A stretch of 34,203 nt of DNA, from positions 1 through 34,203 of the forward strand of contig JACRKF010000052.1 of the NCBI GenBank assembly GCA_016219865.1, written 5' to 3'. Made by a program: the position numbers and the translations under genes. Below, in pieces: positions 21,902 to 28,319 of this stretch. The DNA comes from Candidatus Woesearchaeota archaeon (GTDB taxonomy: Archaea; Nanobdellota; Nanobdellia; Woesearchaeales; DSVV01). The first letter of the stretch is position 1. The number at the start of each line of letters is the position of its first letter. The notes beneath the pieces are model-generated. The model was not told the DNA's origin. It did not search any database and saw only the letters and a program-made list of their open reading frames with translations.

Positions 21902-22471
21902 ATGAGTAAAATATTTGACGCGCAAACAAAAGAGTTATTAGATTTAGTAAGTGCAGAGTTAAAAAAGAAAAGAGAATTTTCTCCACCTGCATGGGCAACA
22001 TACGTTAAAACAGGCGTAAACAAAGAACGACCTCCTGTATCGCGAGATTGGTGGTACGTTCGAACAGCATCTGTACTGCGAAAGGTAGCAATTCTTGGTC
22101 CTATTGGTGTTAACAAATTACGAGTAAAGTATGGCGGAAAGAAACGCAGAGGACATCAACCATCTGAATTCAGATTAGCTTCAGGTAATATTCTTAGAAA
22201 AATATTGCAGCAATTAGAAAAAGCCGGTTATATTAAACAAGTTCAGATTGGAGTTCATAAAGGAAGAAAATTAACTCCACAAGGAGAATCATTTTTAGAC
22301 AAATTAGCATCAACAATATCAAAGAACACTAAAAAGCCAGTTAAAGAGTCATCTGATGCAATTGTACAAGAAGAAACTGCTGGTGATGATGCTAAAAAGC
22401 AGAAGAAACCACGAAAAAAGAAAGTTGAACAAAAAGCTGAAGAGAAAACTGAAGAAGTAAAAACAAATTAG
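21902..22471 (+). CDS. rps19e: Ribosomal protein S19e with a charged C-terminal extension
   Basis: Protein of 189 residues. The core (1-145) is classic S19e: PPAWATYVKTGVNKERPP, RDWWYVRTASVLRKVAILGP, YGGKKRRGHQPSEF and QLEKAGYIKQ. Archaeal S19e usually ends near residue 150. Here a 40-residue Lys/Glu-rich tail (KKQKKPRKKKVEQKAEEKTE) follows. It lies seven bases before the L39e gene and starts a ribosomal operon. In many archaea a PDCD5-like gene sits between S19e and L39e, but not here. The ATG is preceded by GGAAGGATAACT. Confidence 0.94.
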   Translation: MSKIFDAQTKELLDLVSAELKKKREFSPPAWATYVKTGVNKERPPVSRDWWYVRTASVLRKVAILGPIGVNKLRVKYGGKKRRGHQPSEFRLASGNILRKILQQLEKAGYIKQVQIGVHKGRKLTPQGESFLDKLASTISKNTKKPVKESSDAIVQEETAGDDAKKQKKPRKKKVEQKAEEKTEEVKTN

Positions 22472-22478
22472 TGATACA

Positions 22479-22652
22479 ATGGCACGATACAAACATTTAA
22501 ACAAAAAGAAACGTCTTATCAAATTAGGTCGTCAAACTCGATGGGCTCCATTTTGGACAGTTCCTAAAATATATGGCAAGGGCAGAAGAGTTCATCCAGG
22601 AAGACATACAGCAATAAAACGAAGCTGGAAGAGAACAAAGACAAAAGCTTAA
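22479..22652 (+). CDS. rpl39e: Ribosomal protein L39e
   Basis: Tiny basic protein of 57 residues starting MARYKHLNKKKRLIKLGRQT and continuing RWAPFWTVPKIYGKGRRVHP. The pattern of Lys/Arg-rich N-terminus, Gln-Thr-Arg-x-x-Pro-x-Trp and terminal KRSWKRTKT fits L39e, which lines the exit tunnel of the large subunit. It starts seven bases after the S19e stop. It is a few residues longer than usual (about 51). A hairpin repeat begins directly at its stop codon and may end the transcript or separate it from L31e. Confidence 0.9.
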   Translation: MARYKHLNKKKRLIKLGRQTRWAPFWTVPKIYGKGRRVHPGRHTAIKRSWKRTKTKA

Positions 22653-22698
22653 GAGAATTTTGCTTTGCAAAATTCTCAAGCAAGGTAATCCGGACAAA
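22651..22698 (-). repeat. Dispersed hairpin repeat, copy 3
   Basis: GAGAATTTTGC and GCAAAATTCTC face each other across three T bases, followed by CAAGCAAGGTAATCCGGAC, the reverse of the CTGTCCGAATTGCCT flank seen at 5007. It starts at the L39e stop codon and separates L39e from L31e. Confidence 0.6.
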
Positions 22699-22743
22699 CG
22701 GTATTTTGGTATACAATTGCAATAAATGGAGTGTAGTTTTATT

Positions 22744-23256
22744 ATGGCAGATACAGCAACTAAAGTTGAACGAACATATAATGTACCATTGCGTGTTGAA
22801 TGGTTAAAGGCTCCTAGATATAGACGAGCAAAAAAAGCATTGATTGGATTACGCCAATTTATTGCAAAACACATGAAGTCAGATGATGTTTCTATAGGTC
22901 AATATGCAAATGAAGCAATTTGGGCAAACGGAATTCAATGTCCTCCGCATCATTTGAAAGTTTCTGTTTTAAAACAAGCAGATGGCAAAGTGTATGTTGA
23001 ACTATTTGGCAAGCCAATTGTGACAGAAAAGAAAGAAGACAAGAAGAAATCTTTAGCTGAGAAATTAGGTATGAAGAAAAAGAATGGTAAAGATGATGTA
23101 AAAGATGCTGAAGTTGTTTCTGAAATAAAAAATGAAGAGAAAGAAGCAGTTGAAGTAAAAGCAGAAGAGAAAACAGAAACAACTGAAGAAGAAGCTAAAC
23201 CTAAGAAAGCAAAAAAAGCTAAGGAAGAAATTGTTGAAGCTGAAGTGAAGGAGTAG
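22744..23256 (+). CDS. rpl31e: Ribosomal protein L31e with a long charged tail
   Basis: Protein of 170 residues. The first 90 are L31e: VERTYNVPLRVEWLKAPRYR, RAKKALIGLRQFIAKHMKSD, NEAIWANGIQCPPHHLKVSV. The remainder is an 80-residue Lys/Glu tail of alternating KKE and EEK blocks, roughly doubling the usual length of about 90. The start at 22744 follows a GGAG site. In many archaea the initiation factor aIF6 gene follows L31e. Here an unrelated leaderless gene does. S19e in the same operon has a similar tail. Confidence 0.93.
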   Translation: MADTATKVERTYNVPLRVEWLKAPRYRRAKKALIGLRQFIAKHMKSDDVSIGQYANEAIWANGIQCPPHHLKVSVLKQADGKVYVELFGKPIVTEKKEDKKKSLAEKLGMKKKNGKDDVKDAEVVSEIKNEEKEAVEVKAEEKTETTEEEAKPKKAKKAKEEIVEAEVKE

Positions 23257-23317
23257 AGTTGTTTTTTTCTTAATTATTTTGGTCAATATTTATAAATCAT
23301 AGTTCATCTCTAGGGAT

Positions 23318-23764
23318 ATGCAACAAAAATATTTCAGATCTATGTCTTATACAGAATATCACGTTCATCGAATTAATGAACATCTAAAGAAAGCAACAGA
23401 GTTCTCTGATGGAAAACCTGGTAGTTATCTGTTAAGTGTCCTTAAGTCTTGGGTTGATAAAGGCACTAGTAATTCTATAGGTCAAGTTACTTCAGGACCA
23501 CAAGATCTTATCATTATGGTTGAAAGTTCTGATTCTGAAGAATTTAGACTAAAAAATTATAGTGATGTCTTTATTAGTGAAAGCCATAAAGCTGCTTATG
23601 CAAGTGGAAACGTTGAAGATGAGCCAATGATTCCTTTTCGTTTTATTAATCTTGTAGATATTCCTTTTACTAGGATTAATCTAATTTATGATCCTCGTTC
23701 ATTAATTAAGAAAACTCCTACTCTTGATATCCAAGAGATGTTAAAGTCAGGGAGATATTTTTGA
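23318..23764 (+). CDS. Hypothetical protein, leaderless
   Basis: Protein of 148 residues starting MQQKYFRSMSYTEYHVHRIN. A TATA box (TATTTATAAATC) is centred 26 bases before the ATG, good evidence that the gene is expressed. The sequence has a helical N-terminus and a mixed alpha/beta middle (QDLIIMVESSDSEEFRLKNY) with FRFINLVDIPFTRINLIYDP. No signal peptide or membrane segment is seen, and no family is recognised. It occupies the place where aIF6 is often found in archaea but shows no similarity to it. Confidence 0.6.
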   Translation: MQQKYFRSMSYTEYHVHRINEHLKKATEFSDGKPGSYLLSVLKSWVDKGTSNSIGQVTSGPQDLIIMVESSDSEEFRLKNYSDVFISESHKAAYASGNVEDEPMIPFRFINLVDIPFTRINLIYDPRSLIKKTPTLDIQEMLKSGRYF

Positions 23765-23769
23765 GTTTA

Positions 23770-24228
23770 TCAATTCTTTTTCACAATATCTCTTATCTTC
23801 TTAATCTGTTCATCAGTAATTGTATCCAAAATTTGTTTAACCTTCAGAACAATCTCTGAAAGTTGTTTATGATCAAATTTAACAGGTATGTTCTTAAGAT
23901 AGTATTGATTATCTATCTTTAATTGCTTATCCTCATTTAATATTCTTGAAAAGTTAAAATCAATTATTTTCTCTTTTTCAAGCAATTCAATAACTTCTAT
24001 TGTACATGAATGAATTTCTGATTTTATTCCTATTTTCATCAGGAGAGAATATGCTGCAAGATATTCTGTGTAATATTTCTGTGTTGCTAACCACATGTTT
24101 GAGCCAGAATCTTTGATAAGATTAGTAATTCGCAATGTTTCCTCTGAGTTTTTAAAATATTCTTCTGCGAGATTATCGTTTGGTTCAATTAATTTCATTC
24201 CTTGTTTTTTACACCAGTTTAAGCTCAT
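23770..24228 (-). CDS. HEPN-domain protein paired with a nucleotidyltransferase
   Basis: All-helical protein of 152 residues. The segment WLATQKYYTEYLAAYSLLMK followed by IGIKSEIHSCTIEVIELL is typical of HEPN domains, which often act as RNases in toxin-antitoxin and defence systems. A clear R-x4-6-H catalytic motif is not evident, so activity is uncertain. The gene overlaps the upstream nucleotidyltransferase gene by 20 bases, the arrangement of HEPN/MNT modules in which the MNT protein modifies and silences the HEPN toxin. Confidence 0.75.
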   Translation of the reverse strand: MSLNWCKKQGMKLIEPNDNLAEEYFKNSEETLRITNLIKDSGSNMWLATQKYYTEYLAAYSLLMKIGIKSEIHSCTIEVIELLEKEKIIDFNFSRILNEDKQLKIDNQYYLKNIPVKFDHKQLSEIVLKVKQILDTITDEQIKKIRDIVKKN

Positions 24229-24781
24229 CTTTATACAACACCTCTATAAAATAATCATGCTCGTTAAACATAATATGTTTCTTTTTCAACTCTTTTATAA
24301 AACTGCTTGTTATACTCTTTTCATTGCTTTGGATTACATGTATCTTTACAGCATATGTTTGCATGAACTCATCAATGGTTGTTCTTATTCTTTTATCATT
24401 TGAAACAATAAATATATCTATATCATTAAAATCTTTTGAGTCAATAGCTGAACCAAAAATCAAAACTTTGTTATTCTGCAGGTGTTTTGCAATGCATTCA
24501 AAAAATCTCTTAAAAAGAGCTGTTTTTCTTAAAAATAAAAGAAGACGTTCTTTTTCACAAAGAGAAAGATATTCTTTTAATAATGGATTTGTTTGGTTAA
24601 GGTTGTAGAATCTAAACCGTTCTCTTTTCTCAACGAGAAGAACTTTCTCATCTACTAATTCTTGCAGATGCACCTTTATTGTTTGATGCGGTTTTTTAAA
24701 ATAATTTTCAAATTCATTTAAACTGATCTTTCTATCCAAATCTGGAAGATACATTCCCATATAAGTATATTTATTTACCAT
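24209..24781 (-). CDS. HTH-plus-nucleotidyltransferase (MNT-type) protein
   Basis: Protein of 190 residues. Residues 10-60 form a winged helix (ISLNEFENYFKKPHQTIKVH then a LVDEKVLLVEKRERFRFYNL wing). The C-terminal half has LIFGSAIDSKDFNDIDIFIV, the GS-x-D-x-D motif of minimal nucleotidyltransferases. Thus it joins DNA binding to the antitoxin-type enzyme. The start at 24781 is chosen because a TATA box (CATTTATATATG) is centred 26 bases upstream, giving a leaderless mRNA. An earlier in-frame TTG lies upstream of the promoter. An inverted repeat at the start site fits self-repression. Confidence 0.8.
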   Translation of the reverse strand: MVNKYTYMGMYLPDLDRKISLNEFENYFKKPHQTIKVHLQELVDEKVLLVEKRERFRFYNLNQTNPLLKEYLSLCEKERLLLFLRKTALFKRFFECIAKHLQNNKVLIFGSAIDSKDFNDIDIFIVSNDKRIRTTIDEFMQTYAVKIHVIQSNEKSITSSFIKELKKKHIMFNEHDYFIEVLYKDELKLV

Positions 24782-24783
24782 AA

Positions 24784-24799
24784 GGTAAGATAATTTACC
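24784..24799. promoter_or_regulatory. Candidate operator of the MNT/HEPN module
   Basis: GGTAAGATAATTTACC has 5-bp inverted arms (GGTAA and TTACC) and lies between the TATA box and the leaderless ATG at 24781. The gene product carries a winged helix and is the natural candidate to bind it. Confidence 0.5.
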
Positions 24800-25048
24800 T
24801 GCATATATAAATGTTACGTTTTTTCTCAATAAAACATTTATTTTTGATTCTAAAGTTTATGTTAAATCCATACTCGCAATTAGAAACTTGCTTAGAAAAA
24901 TCATTAATTTAAGAGATAATATTTACAGTAATTTCTTTGAGCTTTAGAGTATTCATAAATGATTATTGAACTAGTTATTAGAATTAATACAAAGATTATT
25001 ATTAATATTAACCATCTTTTTTGCAAAAAATCACCAATTAGCTTAACT

Positions 25049-25267
25049 CTACTGCTTTACAGCAATTTTGATGTCTTCTTCGTTTACTGTTTTTCTGCCA
25101 GCATGACGAGATACTTTTGCTGCTTGCACTGCAATGTTCTCTGTTATTTCTTGAATAACATCTGCAAATGCATCTGTTGCATCAGCACTTACTCTTTTAG
25201 CTCCAGCTCTCATAAGAATTCTTGCAACTGGCGCTCGTGGAATAATGCTAATCTTTCTTGTAACCAT
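25049..25267 (-). CDS. Archaeal histone
   Basis: Histone-fold protein of 72 residues. It starts MVTRKISIIPRAPVARILMR and has AGAKRVSADATDAFADVIQE, then AAKVSRHAGRKTVNEEDIKI, the three-helix pattern of archaeal HMf-like histones. RKTV before the last helix is the conserved DNA-contacting loop. There is no tail. It wraps DNA as dimers and larger stacks. A GAGGAG ribosome binding site precedes the ATG, and an 11-bp inverted repeat flanks its TATA box. It is monocistronic. The stretch 24830-25048 downstream shows nothing recognisable. Confidence 0.96.
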   Translation of the reverse strand: MVTRKISIIPRAPVARILMRAGAKRVSADATDAFADVIQEITENIAVQAAKVSRHAGRKTVNEEDIKIAVKQ

Positions 25268-25295
25268 AAAAAACTCCTCAATAAAAAAGAAAATA

Positions 25296-25334
25296 GGTAT
25301 TATATTCTGTTTATACCCCTTAAAATATAATACC
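25296..25334. promoter_or_regulatory. Histone promoter with inverted repeat around the TATA box
   Basis: GGTATTATATT (25296-25306) and AATATAATACC (25324-25334) are perfect 11-bp inverted repeats. On the minus strand the 17-base space between them holds the BRE/TATA AAGGGGTATAAAC, with the TATA centred near 25313. Transcription should start near 25287. A protein bound to both arms would cover the promoter. Confidence 0.6.
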
Positions 25335-25457
25335 CCAATAGTCTTTATGCTAATTTATTTTTATACATATACTTCTATTTAAATATATTGTTTTTGATTG
25401 ATTACACTACTTTGAAGTAATATTTTACTGAAATAATCTTGCAAAGTTCTCTTTATC

Positions 25458-25667
25458 TTATTTCCAAAAAATCATCTTTAAATCGTGTTCAAATTCTTCT
25501 GTATCATAATTTACATGTATTTTATATTTTTTTAATAGTTGAGAGAATTCCCAATGGGATACATTTGCAAATTCAGATGCTTCTCCTATAGAATAAACTT
25601 CTTTTTTATACATCTCTAATGCTTTTCTAATTCTCCATTGATGTATTGACTCAGATAACAATCTCAA
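25458..25667 (-). CDS. UPF0175-family small HTH protein (antitoxin-like)
   Basis: Protein of 69 residues. YKKEVYSIGEASEFANVSHW followed by EFSQLLKKYKIHVNYDTEEF matches the UPF0175 family, short helix-turn-helix proteins often encoded next to PIN-domain toxins. Here the partner gene is missing. Instead the frame starts with TTG inside the stop of the phosphoglycerate mutase gene (TTGA overlap), which would tie its translation to glycolytic expression. A start further in is possible, since the family often begins near the YKK helix. DNA binding is inferred from the family. Confidence 0.75.
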   Translation of the reverse strand: MRLLSESIHQWRIRKALEMYKKEVYSIGEASEFANVSHWEFSQLLKKYKIHVNYDTEEFEHDLKMIFWK

Positions 25668-26881
25668 TCCCCATACAACTGCGTCTTACCAAGCAGATTC
25701 ATTATCTCAGGCATTACATTTAATCCGACTATATGACTTAAGCCGCCATTTGCGCATGCTCGTTCTCCAAATTTAATTACACCATCAACTCTTACACCTT
25801 CACCACTCATTACAATTGGCACAGGATCAGCTGAATGCGCTTTTAATGCACATGGAGAAGAATGATCTGCAGTTACAACAATTAGCGCATCATCTAAATT
25901 AGAAATAGTTTTTATTGCCTTGTCTATTTTTTCAATAAACTTTTTCTTTTCTGTAAAATTCCCATCTTCGCCGCAGCTATCTGTTGCTTTAATATGAACA
26001 AATACAAAATCATAACGTTTTAACGCTGTTTTTGCTGCTGTAAATTTTGCTTCAAGATCTGTCTGCAATGTTCCTGTTGCTCCTTTTATATCAATTATAT
26101 CCATTCCTAGAGCTTTTGCAATGCCTTTATACAAAGGAGCGCCTGCAATGCAGCATGCTGATAATTTATATTTATCAAAAAAAGATTGCACTTCTTCAAC
26201 ATAGCCGGCGCCTCGAAGAAGAAGATAATTAGCTTCAGACAATTTCTTTTTTGAACGTTCCTTATTTAATGGATTTTGTTTAAGTTTGATATGCGCAAAT
26301 TCAATAAATCTATTTAACACATCTGCTGTAAACTGAGCTTCTTTTGAATTATCAAGCGGCATTACTTTCTTTACTTTTGTATTAACTTCATGTGGATCAG
26401 CATCAGATACTTTATAGCTTAAATTATAGCCTGACATGACAATTGCAGCTCTATGCATTACTCCAGCTTTAACAGCAAATCTGACGCCATTAATCAATGC
26501 GCCATTTAATTCTTTTATGAATGGTTCACATGATTCAATTCTTCCTGCTCTTCTATCAAGAATTGTCAAATCACTTTTAACTGTAGCGAGATTGCAGCGA
26601 AATGCAATATCGCCTTTGTTCATTTTCATGCCTAAGCCAAGCGCTTCATACATACCTCTGCCTTTATAGTGAATTTTTGTGTCATATCCAAATAACGAGA
26701 GATGAGAAACATCACTCCCTGGCCTTATACCATGGTCAATAGTATGTAATAATCCATTAATTCCATTTTTTGCTAATTTATCAAGGTTAGGTGTTTTTGC
26801 AGCTTCTAATGGCGTTAAATTTTTCAATTGTTTTATTGGTCTATCTCCTAAGCCATCGCATACTACAAAAATTACCTTCAT
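25664..26881 (-). CDS. apgM: Cofactor-independent phosphoglycerate mutase, archaeal type
   Basis: Enzyme of 405 residues interconverting 3- and 2-phosphoglycerate in glycolysis and gluconeogenesis. Motifs of the alkaline-phosphatase fold are VIFVVCDGLGDRP (first metal site), DHGIRPGSDVSHLSLFGYDT with the catalytic serine, GRGMYEALGLGMKM, KATDSCGEDGN and VVTADHSSPCALKAHSADPV with the other metal ligands. Length is full. The ATG follows GGAGGAG at good spacing, and a TATA box (CATTTATATC) near 26935 gives a short leader. It lies 1.4 kb from enolase, the next enzyme in the pathway, on the same strand. Confidence 0.95.
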   Translation of the reverse strand: MKVIFVVCDGLGDRPIKQLKNLTPLEAAKTPNLDKLAKNGINGLLHTIDHGIRPGSDVSHLSLFGYDTKIHYKGRGMYEALGLGMKMNKGDIAFRCNLATVKSDLTILDRRAGRIESCEPFIKELNGALINGVRFAVKAGVMHRAAIVMSGYNLSYKVSDADPHEVNTKVKKVMPLDNSKEAQFTADVLNRFIEFAHIKLKQNPLNKERSKKKLSEANYLLLRGAGYVEEVQSFFDKYKLSACCIAGAPLYKGIAKALGMDIIDIKGATGTLQTDLEAKFTAAKTALKRYDFVFVHIKATDSCGEDGNFTEKKKFIEKIDKAIKTISNLDDALIVVTADHSSPCALKAHSADPVPIVMSGEGVRVDGVIKFGERACANGGLSHIVGLNVMPEIMNLLGKTQLYGD

Positions 26882-26944
26882 AAAAAACTCCTCCTTTTAG
26901 TCGTCGTTTTTTATTTTTCTAAATAAACATAGATATAAATGTTT

Positions 26945-26987
26945 CGGATTTAACAAAACTTTATAAATAATAAAAATAATAAATCCG
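26945..26987. promoter_or_regulatory. Promoter of the DUF5684 gene with flanking inverted repeat
   Basis: CGGATTTA (26945-26952) and TAAATCCG (26980-26987) are inverted copies on either side of the TATA box CTTTATAAATAAT (about 26959-26970). The layout parallels the histone promoter, with different arm sequences. The phosphoglycerate mutase promoter is back to back on the left. Confidence 0.45.
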
Positions 26988-27024
26988 TTTATATTATAAA
27001 TTATTAAAAAAGGAGGTTAAAAAA

Positions 27025-27432
27025 ATGGCAGTAGGTACATCAATTTTAGTTAATGAAGGATTAATGGGAATGTTAGCTGGCGCTTTAGTTGCAGTATTAA
27101 TTATTGGTGTAATTTTTTATGTGTTTTTTGCGCTTGCATTGATGGCTATAGCTAAGAAAACAAAAACAGAGAATGCTTGGCTTGCATGGATACCAATTGC
27201 AAACATCTATTTGATGACTCAAGTTGCAAAAGTTTCAGGTTGGTATACAACAGGATTGTTGTTAGTATTTGTTCCAATCATTGGAAGTATTGCAATAGCT
27301 GCATTATTTTGCTATTTGTGGTGGAAAATTGCAGAAGCTAGAAACAGACCAGGATGGTGGGGAATACTTATTGGATTAGTCCCTATTGTTAACCTTGTTA
27401 TGATTGGAATGTTAGCTTGGAGTGATAATTAA
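27025..27432 (+). CDS. Small membrane protein with DUF5684-like domain
   Basis: Protein of 135 residues with about four membrane segments: GMLAGALVAVLIIGVIFYVF (15-40), ANIYLMTQVA region, LLLVFVPIIGSIAIAALFCY (75-95) and WGILIGLVPIVNLVMIGMLA. TENAWLAWIPIANIYLM and the repeated second-half GWWGILIGLVPIVN fit DUF5684, whose role is unknown. The ATG follows AAAGGAGG, one of the strongest ribosome binding sites in the window, and the promoter is flanked by an inverted repeat. It lies divergent from phosphoglycerate mutase. Confidence 0.75.
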   Translation: MAVGTSILVNEGLMGMLAGALVAVLIIGVIFYVFFALALMAIAKKTKTENAWLAWIPIANIYLMTQVAKVSGWYTTGLLLVFVPIIGSIAIAALFCYLWWKIAEARNRPGWWGILIGLVPIVNLVMIGMLAWSDN

Positions 27433-27452
27433 GTTTCTTTCTTTTTATTTTT

Positions 27453-28319
27453 TTATTCTTCTTTCTTATTCTTCAAATTTTTTACTTTCAGATTCTTATT
27501 ATAATATGCATTGAATAAAAACAATTGCAAATATATTCCAATAATAATACTCAATAAAAACAAAATAAAAAGAATTGGCATTAATATAATATCTAAGTTA
27601 GGAAAAAAGTCGCTAACTGCTGAAATTATCTGAATAGGAACTTGCACAACTAAACTAATTCCAAACATGATTGCCCATGTAATAACAACATGCCCTGTAT
27701 CTTGTTTTAAATAATCATATGATTGTTTCATAATCTCAATAGCTGATTGAGATTTATCTGTTGTGATAATTGGCGCAACAAATAAGAAAGCAAAAACCAT
27801 GAATATAACTGCTGCTAAAACAAATAATATAAACAAAATCAAAAGAATGCCGCCAATAATAAGTCCAGCAGTTTTTGAGATTAAAAAGAAAAGCAATGCT
27901 ATTATTCCAAGTACAAGAAAAGGAACCAATATTATTAACATCCTTAATATAATGATTTTTAGATAAATCCACAAATATTTTTTAACTGATTGCCATAGAT
28001 CGCTATTTGAAACAGTTTTATTATTTACAACTCCTTTCAATAAACCAAGGCACATTGTTGTAATAATAGCTAATCCAAATAAGAAAACAATAATATCTGC
28101 AATAAAGAATATGATTCCAAGAAAAATTATTTGGAGCATATTAGCTTCAAATGAAAAACCAGATGAAAGGTAAATAAAATACTCTGCTATAACTATTGAT
28201 ACTATTATGATCATAAAAACTAACCCATATAATAATGGCAAGAAAAGAATAGGATTTTGTTTAAGATCAGCATAACTTTTTTTTAATAATTCACCATATT
28301 GTACTTTTGCTGTTTCCAT
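27453..28319 (-). CDS. Multi-pass membrane protein of unknown function
   Basis: Protein of 288 residues with about six membrane segments (for example ILFLPLLYGLVFMIIIVSIV, IIFFIADIIVFLFGLAIITT, LIIGGILLILFILFVLAAVI). The N-terminal YGELLKKSYADLKQNPILFL and central SIEIMK-like AIEIMKQSYDYLKQD are reminiscent of archaeal DUF4013/YciC-like membrane proteins, but the family is not certain. It overlaps the enolase gene by 29 bases. Its GGAGG ribosome binding site is made from the conserved KGGF codons of enolase, so translation is coupled. Role unknown. Confidence 0.7.
   Translation of the reverse strand: METAKVQYGELLKKSYADLKQNPILFLPLLYGLVFMIIIVSIVIAEYFIYLSSGFSFEANMLQIIFLGIIFFIADIIVFLFGLAIITTMCLGLLKGVVNNKTVSNSDLWQSVKKYLWIYLKIIILRMLIILVPFLVLGIIALLFFLISKTAGLIIGGILLILFILFVLAAVIFMVFAFLFVAPIITTDKSQSAIEIMKQSYDYLKQDTGHVVITWAIMFGISLVVQVPIQIISAVSDFFPNLDIILMPILFILFLLSIIIGIYLQLFLFNAYYNKNLKVKNLKNKKEE

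Noticed and set aside
24830-25048. Possible gene between the MNT/HEPN module and the histone gene
   Set aside because: No open frame with a start signal or protein-like composition was found on either strand. The longest frame overlaps the histone gene on the opposite strand.
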